From assembly GCA_019454185.1 (NCBI GenBank), contig CP075368.1, positions 2,397,649 through 2,461,648 on the forward strand: a stretch of DNA of 64,000 bases. Direction: 5' to 3'. A program made the translations under genes and the position numbers. The notes beneath the pieces were generated by a model, which made no database searches, was not told the DNA's origin, and worked only from the letters and a program-made list of their open reading frames with translations. Of this stretch, positions 35,040 through 44,198 are shown one piece after another; within the stretch, counting starts at the first letter, position 1; each line of letters begins with the position of its first letter. This DNA is from Phycisphaeraceae bacterium. GTDB lineage: Bacteria > Planctomycetota > Phycisphaerae > Phycisphaerales > UBA1924.

Positions 35040-36044
35040 TCACGCGGCTGGATCGCGGGCGCGTTGCTCTGGAGAAGGCGGCGGAACCACAGAGGCCGCG
35101 GAGAGCGCGGAGTGACGCGGAGGGGAAGGGGCAGAGGGGGATGGGGAAGGGGCACAGGGGCAAAGGGACTGAGGGGCTGGGGTCCGCTCGCTGACGCTAG
35201 CGGCTCGTTTCGAGTCGGATGCCTCGGCCTGGAGCACTGGTACCGTCTCGCTGGGCACTGGTTCCGTCTCGCTGCGCTTTGCGGGAACCAGTGGCACCCG
35301 AACAGAGTTTGCGTGTGCGAGGGCGAGTGTGGAATCGTCGATCGGGACGATGCGTGAGAGGCGGTAGAGGTGGTGGCAGGCGCGGCGTGCGCCCTCGGCT
35401 CTGCGGAGTTCGAGGCGCTGGGCTTGCAGCGATGTGTCGGCGAGGATCGCTTCACCGGGGAGGAAGGCGCGGTGGGGCGCGGCGTTGAGGTGCGAGGGTG
35501 GGAGCGGGTCGTGGCGGGACGCGCCGGGCGCGAGGTGTTCGTGCTGAGCGCGGAGTTCGCGGGCGTGGGCGCGGGCCTCGGTGTAGTCGTCGATGATGGT
35601 TTGCAGGACGCCGACGGTTGAGGCGAGAGAGACGGAGGCGGCCATGCGCGTGTGGGCGCAGCCGCTTTTCTCGATGGAAAGCATCTTTTCGCGCGTGTCG
35701 GGCTCGGTGAGCCACATCGCAAGGATGTCGACGGCGATGCGGAAGTCGCGCGCGACGGAACAGAGCGATGAGCCGGGGTGGCAGAGGGCGGAGAGGATGG
35801 GGCTGTGGAGGTGGGCGGGGATGAGGGAGTCGTCGGAAGAGGAGGACTCAACGCGGAGGGCCGCGGAGTGCCGCGGAGGAGAGGGCAGAGGAGAAGATGC
35901 AGAGGGGCAAAGGGACGGAGGGGCAGAGGGAGGTGGAGCACTCGCCATCGGGCGAGTGGCACGAGGAGGTGCAGAGCCACCGCTCTGGAGAGCGGTGCCA
36001 CCAAGAGAGGAGTCATCAAGAGTTGCCGCGGCGTGGGCGACCAT
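35040..36044 (-). CDS. unknown protein with repeat-derived N- and C-termini
   Basis: 334 aa, not recognised. The middle (~73-255) looks like genuine protein: LHSPILSALCHPGSSLCSVARDFRIAVDILAMWLTEPD has the spacing of a helix-turn-helix, followed by helices (STVGVLQTIIDDYTEARAHAREL). Residues ~13-70 and ~275-334 are low complexity (PPSLCPSASSPLPSPP; SLCPCAPSPSPSAPSPP) and are encoded by dispersed nucleotide repeats: a REP palindrome (35976-36003), Pu/Py-rich tracts and two GCGGAG repeats (35087-35126, 35850-35882). Either the repeats inserted in frame at both ends, or the real gene is shorter. The start is uncertain. Confidence 0.5.
   Translation of the reverse strand: MVAHAAATLDDSSLGGTALQSGGSAPPRATRPMASAPPPSAPPSLCPSASSPLPSPPRHSAALRVESSSSDDSLIPAHLHSPILSALCHPGSSLCSVARDFRIAVDILAMWLTEPDTREKMLSIEKSGCAHTRMAASVSLASTVGVLQTIIDDYTEARAHARELRAQHEHLAPGASRHDPLPPSHLNAAPHRAFLPGEAILADTSLQAQRLELRRAEGARRACHHLYRLSRIVPIDDSTLALAHANSVRVPLVPAKRSETEPVPSETVPVLQAEASDSKRAASVSERTPAPQSLCPCAPSPSPSAPSPPRHSALSAASVVPPPSPEQRARDPAA
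35087..35126. repeat. dispersed GCGGAG repeat unit
   Basis: CACAGAGGCCGCGGAGAG followed by CGCGGAGTGACGCGGAGG. Same family as the repeats around the GxxExxY gene, and lies in the 3' end of the unknown gene. Confidence 0.6.
35850..35882. repeat. dispersed GCGGAG repeat unit
   Basis: CGCGGAGGGCCGCGGAGTG then CCGCGGAGGAG. In the same orientation as 35087-35126, and closely similar to the 32-bp repeat at 1844-1875 (read on the opposite strand) with G for A changes. Confidence 0.6.
35976..36003. repeat. REP-type palindrome, family 2
   Basis: CACCGCTCT-GG-AGAGCGGTG followed by CCACC. A near-identical palindrome lies at 54481-54508. This copy is inside the N-terminal coding part of the unknown gene. 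Confidence 0.7.
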
Positions 36045-36511
36045 GCGACGACGATACAGCGCGGCGAGCGCGATGCAAGAGCGTGTTGCGAAGAAATCTC
36101 GGAGTGTGGGTGTTTGGGCGCGCAGATGGCGTGACTGCGCGCGGTGTCACTGACAACAGCATGTCAGTGAGGTGGAGTCAAGGGGGAAAATGGCAGATCG
36201 CAAATGGCCAGATGGCAGACAGAGGGAGGAGTGGGCGGGTGTGCAGTGATGTGGTGATGAGCCCTGTAGGGGCTGCTGAGTGTGTTGGTGTTGTGCGTGA
36301 GTGTTGAGCGATGCGGGGAGAGATTCGGGTCTCCGTTGGGGACCCTCCGCTGAGGAAGCCGCGGCGCGGGGACTTGAACCCAGCCCTCACGGGCTGGGCT
36401 GGATTCTGTCGGCACTGCGTGCCTCTGGAGGATCGCGGTGGGTGATTGCGATGCTGAGCGCACCGAAGCACGCGCGTGCAACCGTGCGGCGACGACGCAC
36501 CCCGGGCTCGC
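36045..36511. other. gene-free, repeat-rich stretch left of the IS
   Basis: 467 bp with no supportable gene. It contains a tract of repeated ATGGCAGA/AAATGGC units near 36190-36215, a hairpin CAGCCC-TCAC-GGGCTG (36381-36396) and, from 36472, the left part of the repeat split by the insertion sequence. The promoter of the minus-strand unknown gene should lie in its first 100 bases, but none is convincing. Confidence 0.6.
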
Positions 36512-37483
36512 GAGCATTTTGCGCCATGTGTTCCAAGTGTTTCCATTGTGGAGACTTGCGCGATCTGATGGCTCATGCCATGCTCGGTCCCACTGGTGGA
36601 GCTGCCAGACAGGAGACCGAGCATGGACAACGCGAGTTGGAGGGTGTTGGCGGCGAGCGTGCGGAAGCTGGATCGGAGCCCGCGTGGCGGTCGCTTCACC
36701 TTCACCGATGCGGACATCGTGCTGACCTTTCTCTGGGCCGTCTTGCACCGACGACCCACCTCCTGGGCGTGCCGACGCGATGCATGGCCGTTGTGGCGGC
36801 GTGGTCGATTGCCCTCGCCAAGCAGGATGAGCCGGCGGCTGAGAACCACCAGCGTCCAGGCGTTACTTGCCGCGGCGGAGGCGGAGAATCTGGTCTCTGC
36901 ATCGGGAGCGTTGGTGCTGGCTCTTGACGGCAAGGCCCTGCGCGTCGCCTCGCACTCCGGAGACCGGACCGCGACCTTCGGCGCATGGGGACTGCGCGGC
37001 TACAAGCTCCATGCGATCTGCGATCTCGCGGGCTCGATCGTCTCCTGGCGTCTCACGCCCATGCACTGCCATGAAGCAGTGATGGCCAAGCGGATGATGC
37101 GAGACATGGAGTTGAACGGGTATGTGCTGGCCGACTCGAACTACGACAGCGTGAAGCTCTATGAACTCTGCGCGTGCAAGGGCGGACAACTGGTGGTTCC
37201 GCGGAAGGACTGCCGCGTGGGTCGCGGCGTGCGGCGGTCCGGAACGCATCCGGACCGCCGTCGAGCCATCGACATGCTGGAGCAGAGCATGACGGGCTTC
37301 GGCAGGGGCCTGCTGTCACTCCGGCGCGTGATCGAGCGTGTGTTTGCACGCCTGGAAATGACCCACCATGTGGGGCTTATCCCGCCGCACGTGCGCGGCA
37401 TCGAGCGGGTCCGTCGATGGATCCAAGCCATCATCATCCTTGATCGACACACACAGGCAATGAAGCGATGACGCAAAAAGCTC
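36512..37483 (+). mobile_element. 972-bp insertion sequence with IS5/IS4-type DDE transposase
   Basis: Ends: GAGCATTTTGCGCCAT (36512-36527) and, read inward from 37483, GAGCTTTTTGCGTCAT, so 14 of 16 terminal bases match. It is flanked by a TCGC direct repeat (36508-36511 and 37484-37487), which can be extended to CTCGCG if the ends are set two bases inward. The target is the palindrome CCCCGGGC-TCGC-GCCCGGGG, intact at 37748-37767, and the duplicated TCGC is exactly its loop. The single transposase gene is uninterrupted, and its stop lies inside the right terminal repeat. Confidence 0.85.
36623..37471 (+). CDS. DDE transposase (IS5/IS4-like)
   Basis: 282 aa from the ATG at 36623, with AGGAG upstream. 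N-terminal helical region (DADIVLTFLWAVLHRRPTSWA), then the RNase H-like catalytic part: VLALDGKALR (first Asp), GYVLADSNYDSVKLYE (second Asp) and RRVIERVFARLEMTHHVG (Glu in the Y/R-(2)-R-(3)-E-(6)-K-like motif). The usual lengths and order suit a small IS5/IS4 group element. No frameshift or internal stop, so it may be active. Confidence 0.85.
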   Translation: MDNASWRVLAASVRKLDRSPRGGRFTFTDADIVLTFLWAVLHRRPTSWACRRDAWPLWRRGRLPSPSRMSRRLRTTSVQALLAAAEAENLVSASGALVLALDGKALRVASHSGDRTATFGAWGLRGYKLHAICDLAGSIVSWRLTPMHCHEAVMAKRMMRDMELNGYVLADSNYDSVKLYELCACKGGQLVVPRKDCRVGRGVRRSGTHPDRRRAIDMLEQSMTGFGRGLLSLRRVIERVFARLEMTHHVGLIPPHVRGIERVRRWIQAIIILDRHTQAMKR

Positions 37484-37565
37484 TCGCGCCCGGGGCTCCC
37501 TTTTGCGGCATTCGAGTTGAGGTATTCAACGGGAACGAGTGGCGTTTGAGGGGAGTACGCGGCAC
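37484..37565. repeat. direct repeat, copy 1 (right part after IS insertion)
   Basis: 82 bases identical except one to 37756-37837 (GGTATTC versus GGTGTTC). Its left continuation, with the GCGCGTG...CCCCGGGC start, is at 36472-36511 on the other side of the IS. Together they form one ~120-bp unit that the IS split. Confidence 0.9.
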
Positions 37566-37719
37566 CTGCCGCTGGCTGGCTTGTCGCCCCCCCCCCACAC
37601 ACACATTGCGCGACGACGCTGCGCCACCGGCTCTCAACCGTCAGCACTTCGTGCTGAAGCGCGCGGACAGGACTTCATGCCGCGCGGCGTGAGATTATCG
37701 AACATGTGCAAAGAAGTGT
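37566..37719. other. gene-free spacer between the direct repeats
   Basis: Contains C10 followed by (AC)5 at 37587-37606, a slippage-prone tract, and otherwise nothing recognisable. The whole stretch 37484-37849 holds no gene. Confidence 0.6.
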
Positions 37720-37837
37720 GCGCGTGTGATCGTGCGGGGACGAAGCACCCCGGGCTCGCGCCCGGGGCTCCCTTTTGCGGCATTCGAGTTGAGGTGTTCA
37801 ACGGGAACGAGTGGCGTTTGAGGGGAGTACGCGGCAC
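37720..37837. repeat. direct repeat, copy 2, with intact REP palindrome (family 1)
   Basis: Uninterrupted 118-bp unit. Holds the perfect 8-bp-stem palindrome CCCCGGGC-TCGC-GCCCGGGG (37748-37767) that served as IS target in copy 1. Ends 13 bases from the mqnE stop codon. Confidence 0.9.
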
Positions 37838-37849
37838 TGGCACAGTGAG

Positions 37850-39325
37850 TCATGCACCACCGGCTGAAGAACCGGCGATTGTCCACTTCTTCCCATCGCG
37901 CACGACGGGCCGATACAGCGTGTCGCGTTCGACGGGCATGAAGCCGGCTTCGCGGCAGGCCTTCTGGAGCGTGCCGACGTTGACTTCCTGGTGGGTGTTG
38001 CTGCCGCCGACGTGCGTGATGTCGTACCAGACCACGGTGCCGTCGATGTCGTCCGCGCCGTTCTGGAGCATGAGCTGGGCCATGGGGAGCGTCTGCATGA
38101 TCCAGAAGGCCTTCACGTGCGGGAAGTTGTCGAGCATGAGACGCGCGATGGCGAGCGTGCGCAGGTTCTCGAGCCCGGTGGGACCGGGGAGATGCTCAAG
38201 CTCGCAGCCGTCGGGGAAGAAGGGGAGGGGGATGATGGTTTGGTAGTAGCCGTGGGGAAGGCACGAAGGCACGGAGGCACGAAGGCACGAAGGCGAAGAC
38301 AAAGAGGAAGAGGGAGAGCCGAAGGCGACGTGTTCGGGGAGGGGTGTGCCGGGACGGGTCAGCGTCACGATCGGCGCGTCGGTTTCGGAAGCGCCGTGGT
38401 ATCCGAGGTGGCCGGATTCGGTCGCTTCGTGACTATGTGACTTCGTGACTCCGTGACTTTCTTGCTCCGTGCCTTCGTACCCCATTCTGCCCAGCGCCTC
38501 ATCCTGTGCGCGGCGGAGCATGTCCATGTGAACAAGGCGCTCGCGGCGCTGCTCGATGTGGCCATAGAGGAGCGTCGCGTTGGTATTGAGCCCGATCTCG
38601 TGGGCGACGCGATGCACATCGAGCCAGACATCGGAGCGGATCTTGCCCTTGTACGCCTCGTCGTGGACGCGATCGTCGAAGACCTCTGCGCCGCCTCCGG
38701 GGAGGGAGCCGAGGCCCGCGTTCTTGAGTTCGGTGAGGACCCAGCGGATGCCTTCACGCCGCGCGGCGCGGCCCTCTTCGCCGGGCGCACTCGCGCCCTT
38801 GTACATCTTTGCGATGCGGGCGAGGTGGACGACTTCGACGGCGGTGAAGGCCTTGACGTGCAGGTCGGAGCCCTGGTTCTTTGCTTCGTCGCGGATGGTG
38901 GAGACGAGATCGGTGTAGTAACTGAACGGGAGTTGTGGGTGGAGCCCACCGACGGAGTGCATCTCGGTCGCGCCGGACTCGACGGCCTTGCGGACTTCCT
39001 CGCGGACGTAGTCCATGTCGCGGGTGTAGGCCTTGGCATCGCCGGCCTTGGCGTAGAACTCGCAGAACTTGCAGGAGAGGGCGCAGACGTTGGAGTAGTT
39101 GAGGTGGCGGTTGATGTTGTAGTAGGCGACATCGCCGTGGAGCCGGCGGCGGACCAGGTCGGCCAGTTCGCAGACGGACCAGATGTCGCGTGTGGTGAAG
39201 AGAAGGTCGCCATCGTCGAGCGAGAGGCGTTCGCCCCGTTCGACCTTGGCGCGGATGTGATCGAAGCGCGGATCGCGCATCGTGGAGCGGGCGGGGCCGG
39301 GCATGCTCTCCAGCATGGTCGTCAT
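37850..39325 (-). CDS. mqnE: aminodeoxyfutalosine synthase, with repeat-derived insert
   Basis: 491 aa, against ~370-390 for the family. Radical SAM motif CALSCKFC (Cys81, 85, 88) after NRHLNYSNV, then GGLHPQLPF. The C-terminal part PGPTGLENLRTLAIARLMLDNFPHVKA and DDIDGTVVWYDITH is typical of MqnE in the futalosine route to menaquinone. Between DEALGRMG and YYQTIIPLPF, residues ~282-358 are a foreign low-complexity segment encoded by 38252-38482, which includes tandem CACGAAGG repeats. A shorter extra loop is at ~176-192. The frame is intact, so the product is probably functional. The methyltransferase gene lies 30 bp upstream. Confidence 0.9.
   Translation of the reverse strand: MTTMLESMPGPARSTMRDPRFDHIRAKVERGERLSLDDGDLLFTTRDIWSVCELADLVRRRLHGDVAYYNINRHLNYSNVCALSCKFCEFYAKAGDAKAYTRDMDYVREEVRKAVESGATEMHSVGGLHPQLPFSYYTDLVSTIRDEAKNQGSDLHVKAFTAVEVVHLARIAKMYKGASAPGEEGRAARREGIRWVLTELKNAGLGSLPGGGAEVFDDRVHDEAYKGKIRSDVWLDVHRVAHEIGLNTNATLLYGHIEQRRERLVHMDMLRRAQDEALGRMGYEGTEQESHGVTKSHSHEATESGHLGYHGASETDAPIVTLTRPGTPLPEHVAFGSPSSSLSSPSCLRASVPSCLPHGYYQTIIPLPFFPDGCELEHLPGPTGLENLRTLAIARLMLDNFPHVKAFWIMQTLPMAQLMLQNGADDIDGTVVWYDITHVGGSNTHQEVNVGTLQKACREAGFMPVERDTLYRPVVRDGKKWTIAGSSAGGA
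38252..38482. repeat. repeat tract inserted in frame in mqnE
   Basis: Two low-complexity blocks: 38261-38300, tandem octamers of CACGAAGG/CACGGAGG, and 38425-38475, repeated GTGACT(T/C)CGT units ending in GCTCCGTGCCTTCGT. Both resemble intergenic dispersed repeats rather than coding sequence, yet keep the mqnE frame open. Confidence 0.75.
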
Positions 39326-39355
39326 GTTGGATGCTACGGGGGCGGGGGCGAACTT

Positions 39356-40174
39356 TCAATATTTCTTGAAACCTGCCCGTTGCACGACCCAGATGGCGGG
39401 CCGGAGTTGCTTCCCGAGGAGGCGGTTGGCGTGGCGCTGGTTGTCGAGGAACGTGGAGAGTGCGGGTCGGAGCGAGGGTCGGTCGCGGGCGATGGCGGAG
39501 GCGTTGGCGGCGAGTTTGCGGTAGAGCGCGGCGTTGAGGGCGCGGGTGTGCGATGGCGTGGGGATGTGGAGTTCGAGGACGCGATCGCCGCGCTGTTCGA
39601 GGAGTGCGCGCGATTCGTCCCGGGTGGGGATCTCGTGGAACTCCGGCGCGCGGCGGGTCAGGCGTTCATCGCGGAAGGCGTCGTCGATGATGTAGATCCC
39701 TCCGGGCTTCACGAGGGGGCGGAGTGCACTGCGGGCTTCGACGATGCCCCAGAGACCGAGCATGAGCGCGGCATCGAAGGGGCGGTGCTTTCGATTGGAG
39801 TGGTGGGCGAACGCGCGGGCATCGTCGTGGATGAACGTGGCACGGGTTGTGAGGTTGGCGCGGGCTGCGGCGGCGAGGGCTTCGTGGATGAACGCCTCGC
39901 AGGCATCGACTGCGACGACGGAGCAGCGGAGGCGACGGGCGGCGGAGATGGCGTTGGTGCCCTTGCCGCACGCGAGATCGAGGATGCGCGAGCGGGGCCC
40001 GATGCCGGCACGCTGGAGCATGTTGACGACGATGCGGGGGCTGCTGCCGAGACTGGGCATGTCTTTGAAGAGGAGATTGAAGACGGGAAGGAGGGAGGCC
40101 GGTGCATCGACGGAGCGTGCGACCTCGCGGCGGAGTGTGGAGGCGTGCCGGGGCGAGGAGGGTGTGCGGTTCAT
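39356..40174 (-). CDS. SAM-dependent methyltransferase (class I)
   Basis: 272 aa from the ATG at 40174 (MNRTPSSPRHAS); an earlier ATG would add 49 untypical residues. SAM-binding motif I ILDLACGKGTNAISAA, motif II VVAVDACEAFI, and motif IV-like FDAALMLGLWGIVE. The substrate is unknown. It is immediately upstream of mqnE (30 bp), but it does not look like the menaquinone methyltransferase MenG. Confidence 0.8.
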   Translation of the reverse strand: MNRTPSSPRHASTLRREVARSVDAPASLLPVFNLLFKDMPSLGSSPRIVVNMLQRAGIGPRSRILDLACGKGTNAISAARRLRCSVVAVDACEAFIHEALAAAARANLTTRATFIHDDARAFAHHSNRKHRPFDAALMLGLWGIVEARSALRPLVKPGGIYIIDDAFRDERLTRRAPEFHEIPTRDESRALLEQRGDRVLELHIPTPSHTRALNAALYRKLAANASAIARDRPSLRPALSTFLDNQRHANRLLGKQLRPAIWVVQRAGFKKY

Positions 40175-40427
40175 CCGGGTTCCGTGGATGCTGAGTGTGT
40201 GTGTGGTGCGGGGGAGCGTGTGGCGGAGAAGCCCGCGGGTTGTTCGGGCGCGTACCCTAGTCACTTCGAGTCCGGACCGGAGCACTTGGCCTTTGTCATC
40301 CACCCCCACCGCCCATTCCACGACATCCGCGGCGTCCTCGTCGGCATCACCTTCGGCGCGGAGGGGTGTGTCGGGGGGGGACGGAGGTCCGAGGTCGCGT
40401 GGTTCTGGCGGGTCGCTGTTGCGGAAG

Positions 40428-41987
40428 ATGATTCCGGTGCCTCACTACATGGCGCTGGCATCGCTGGACGTGTGGGCGCGGTTGTTGGTTTCGAGGCGTC
40501 CGGGGGTGGAGCCCGCGTATCTGGCGCGGCTTGCGCTGAATCTGGCGACGTCGTACTTCGGGACGATCGTGGCGTTGCCGGAGCGTCTGCTGCTGTGGCC
40601 GGTGTTGTTCTTCAAGTTCCGATCGAAGACGCCTCGTGTGGATCACGGTCCGGGGACGGTTGTGGTTCTGGGGTATTTCCGATCCGGGACGACGCATCTT
40701 CAGTATCTTCTGTCGTGTGATCGGCGGTTCAAGACGCCGGTGTGGGCGCAGTCGATCCTGCCTCACGGGTGGGGGTTGTCATGGATTGTGGCGCGGTTCG
40801 TGCTGACGCCGTTCATCACGAACAGTCGCCCGCAGGATGATGTTGCGCTGGGTCCGGCGTGGCCGGCGGAGGACGACTTCGGCGTGTCGAACATGTCGTT
40901 GTGCTCGGCGATGCCGGGGCGTTTCATGCTTCCGCAGCAGCACGGGCACTACTCGCGCTTTCACGCGCTGGAGGGCTTGACGGAGCGGGAGCTGGTGCGG
41001 TGGAGGCGGGCGCAGGCGTCGCTGCTCTGGAAGATCACGCGGCTGAGGCCTCGGCAGGTGCTGCTGCTCAAGAGCCCGAGCCACACGGCCCGCGTGGCGG
41101 AGTTGCGTGCGATGCTGGGTGAGAACGTGAGGTTCATCCACATCACGCGCGAGCCGGCGGACGTGGTGCGTTCGAACGTGTCGATGTACGAGCGGCTCTC
41201 GATCTATCACCTGCAGGATGGGCCGCCGATCGAGGAATCGCGCGAGGCGATCGTGCGGGAGTATCTGCGGACGGAGGAGAAGTTCCTGGAGGAGTCGGCG
41301 GATCTGCCGCCCGATCGGCTGTGCAGGATCAGGTATCAGGATCTGATCGCGGACCCCGAGGGGACGGTGCGGAGGATCTACGGGCAGTTCGGCATGACGC
41401 TGGACGAGGGTGCGCTGGAGTCGATGCGTTCGTACCTGTATCGCGTGCGCGCGTATCGGACGGCATCGCAGAAGGCACCGAAGGCGGAGACGCGCGAGGA
41501 GCCGGACCCGCGGCTGGATGCGATGGCGGAGCGGTTCGGACACCGGGCGCCGACGTGTGCGCGGGTGTTGCCTCAGGATCCGAAGGACCTGGGCACGTCG
41601 GACCGGCGGAGGCGGCTGGCGTGGTATGTCGCGCCGATCACGACGGCGACGATCGCGGGGTTGTGGATGCTCTCGGCGTGGCTGGTGGGGAAGAAGTTTG
41701 ATAACGCGATCTGGCCGGTCGGCGCGGTGATCGGGTGGGTGACGATCAAGACGGCGGGGATCGGTTCGCGGGGTCTGGGGATTCTGTGCGCGGTGCTGAC
41801 GCTGTTGATCATGTTCGGCGTGGCGGGTCCCAACGCGATCCTGGCGTTCGGGTGGCGCGGTCGGGATTTCTGGCGGAACGTGGCGCAGTCATTCGATGAT
41901 CCGACGACCTGGATCTACATGACGCTGGGGATGCTGACGGCGTATCGGTTTGCTTCGCGGGTGCAGGTGAAGCCGCCGGGGCTGTGA
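40428..41987 (+). CDS. sulfotransferase with C-terminal membrane anchor
   Basis: 519 aa. PAPS-binding motifs: VVVLGYFRSGTTHLQYLL (5'-phosphosulfate loop) and FIHITREPADVVRSNVSMYERL (3'-phosphate). The ~380-aa sulfotransferase domain is followed by three or four transmembrane helices (~400-510). Sulfates an unknown acceptor, perhaps an envelope lipid or glycan given the anchor. Start ATG 40428 lacks a good ribosome site; ATG 40449 is possible. Confidence 0.8.
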   Translation: MIPVPHYMALASLDVWARLLVSRRPGVEPAYLARLALNLATSYFGTIVALPERLLLWPVLFFKFRSKTPRVDHGPGTVVVLGYFRSGTTHLQYLLSCDRRFKTPVWAQSILPHGWGLSWIVARFVLTPFITNSRPQDDVALGPAWPAEDDFGVSNMSLCSAMPGRFMLPQQHGHYSRFHALEGLTERELVRWRRAQASLLWKITRLRPRQVLLLKSPSHTARVAELRAMLGENVRFIHITREPADVVRSNVSMYERLSIYHLQDGPPIEESREAIVREYLRTEEKFLEESADLPPDRLCRIRYQDLIADPEGTVRRIYGQFGMTLDEGALESMRSYLYRVRAYRTASQKAPKAETREEPDPRLDAMAERFGHRAPTCARVLPQDPKDLGTSDRRRRLAWYVAPITTATIAGLWMLSAWLVGKKFDNAIWPVGAVIGWVTIKTAGIGSRGLGILCAVLTLLIMFGVAGPNAILAFGWRGRDFWRNVAQSFDDPTTWIYMTLGMLTAYRFASRVQVKPPGL

Positions 41988-41992
41988 TGCGT

Positions 41993-42009
41993 GCTGCCAC
42001 TTTGGCAGC
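41993..42009 (+). promoter_or_regulatory. candidate activator site upstream of dnaK
   Basis: GCTGCCA-CTT-TGGCAGC, a perfect 7-bp inverted repeat centred 89 bp upstream of the -24 element. The same repeat (CTGCCA-N3-TGGCA) precedes hsp20 at 58089. The 14-mer CGTGTGCGGGGCGT follows at 42016-42029 and recurs at 58107-58120. Position and shape fit a bacterial enhancer-binding protein. Confidence 0.7.
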
Positions 42010-42088
42010 CCAGAGCGTGTGCGGGGCGTGGTGTGCGCCTTTGTGGGGTGTCGGGAGGGCTTCGGGCGCGTCGGCGAGCGATCGCTGA

Positions 42089-44080
<1,992 letters not shown>

Positions 44081-44145
44081 GCGGGGGCTTTGGAGAGCGC
44101 CGACAGCCGCTCGCCTCAGAATCCGCACAACCTTTGAGATTGACT

Positions 44146-44174
44146 CACGCCCCCGGACGAGTGCCGGGGGCGTG
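44146..44174 (+). terminator. rho-independent-type terminator after dnaK
   Basis: CACGCCCCCGG-ACGAGTG-CCGGGGGCGTG, an 11-bp perfect stem 65 bases after the dnaK stop, followed by TTGGTT. The U-tract is weak, but the stem is very stable. Also suits the convergent gene ending at 44199. Confidence 0.7.
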
Positions 44175-44198
44175 TTGGTTGATGGAGCTTCCGAGAAG

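Noticed and set aside
36360-36400. GGGTTCAAGTCCCC on the minus strand, resembling a tRNA T-arm near the IS
   Set aside because: The T-stem pairs at only four of five positions, no complementary 7-bp acceptor strand lies about 70 bases upstream, and no anticodon arm can be drawn. It is a chance match next to a palindromic repeat.
37587-37606. C10 and (AC)5 tract as a possible phase-variation switch
   Set aside because: It lies in a gene-free spacer and not in a promoter or reading frame that I can identify.
36045-37849. Possible integrated genomic island with attachment sites
   Set aside because: No integrase, no tRNA target and no long flanking direct repeats beyond the REP-containing unit; a single IS plus local repeats explains the stretch.
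38261-38300. Tandem CACGAAGG octamers as a possible CRISPR array
   Set aside because: The units are 8 bp with no spacers and sit inside mqnE; there are no cas genes in the window.
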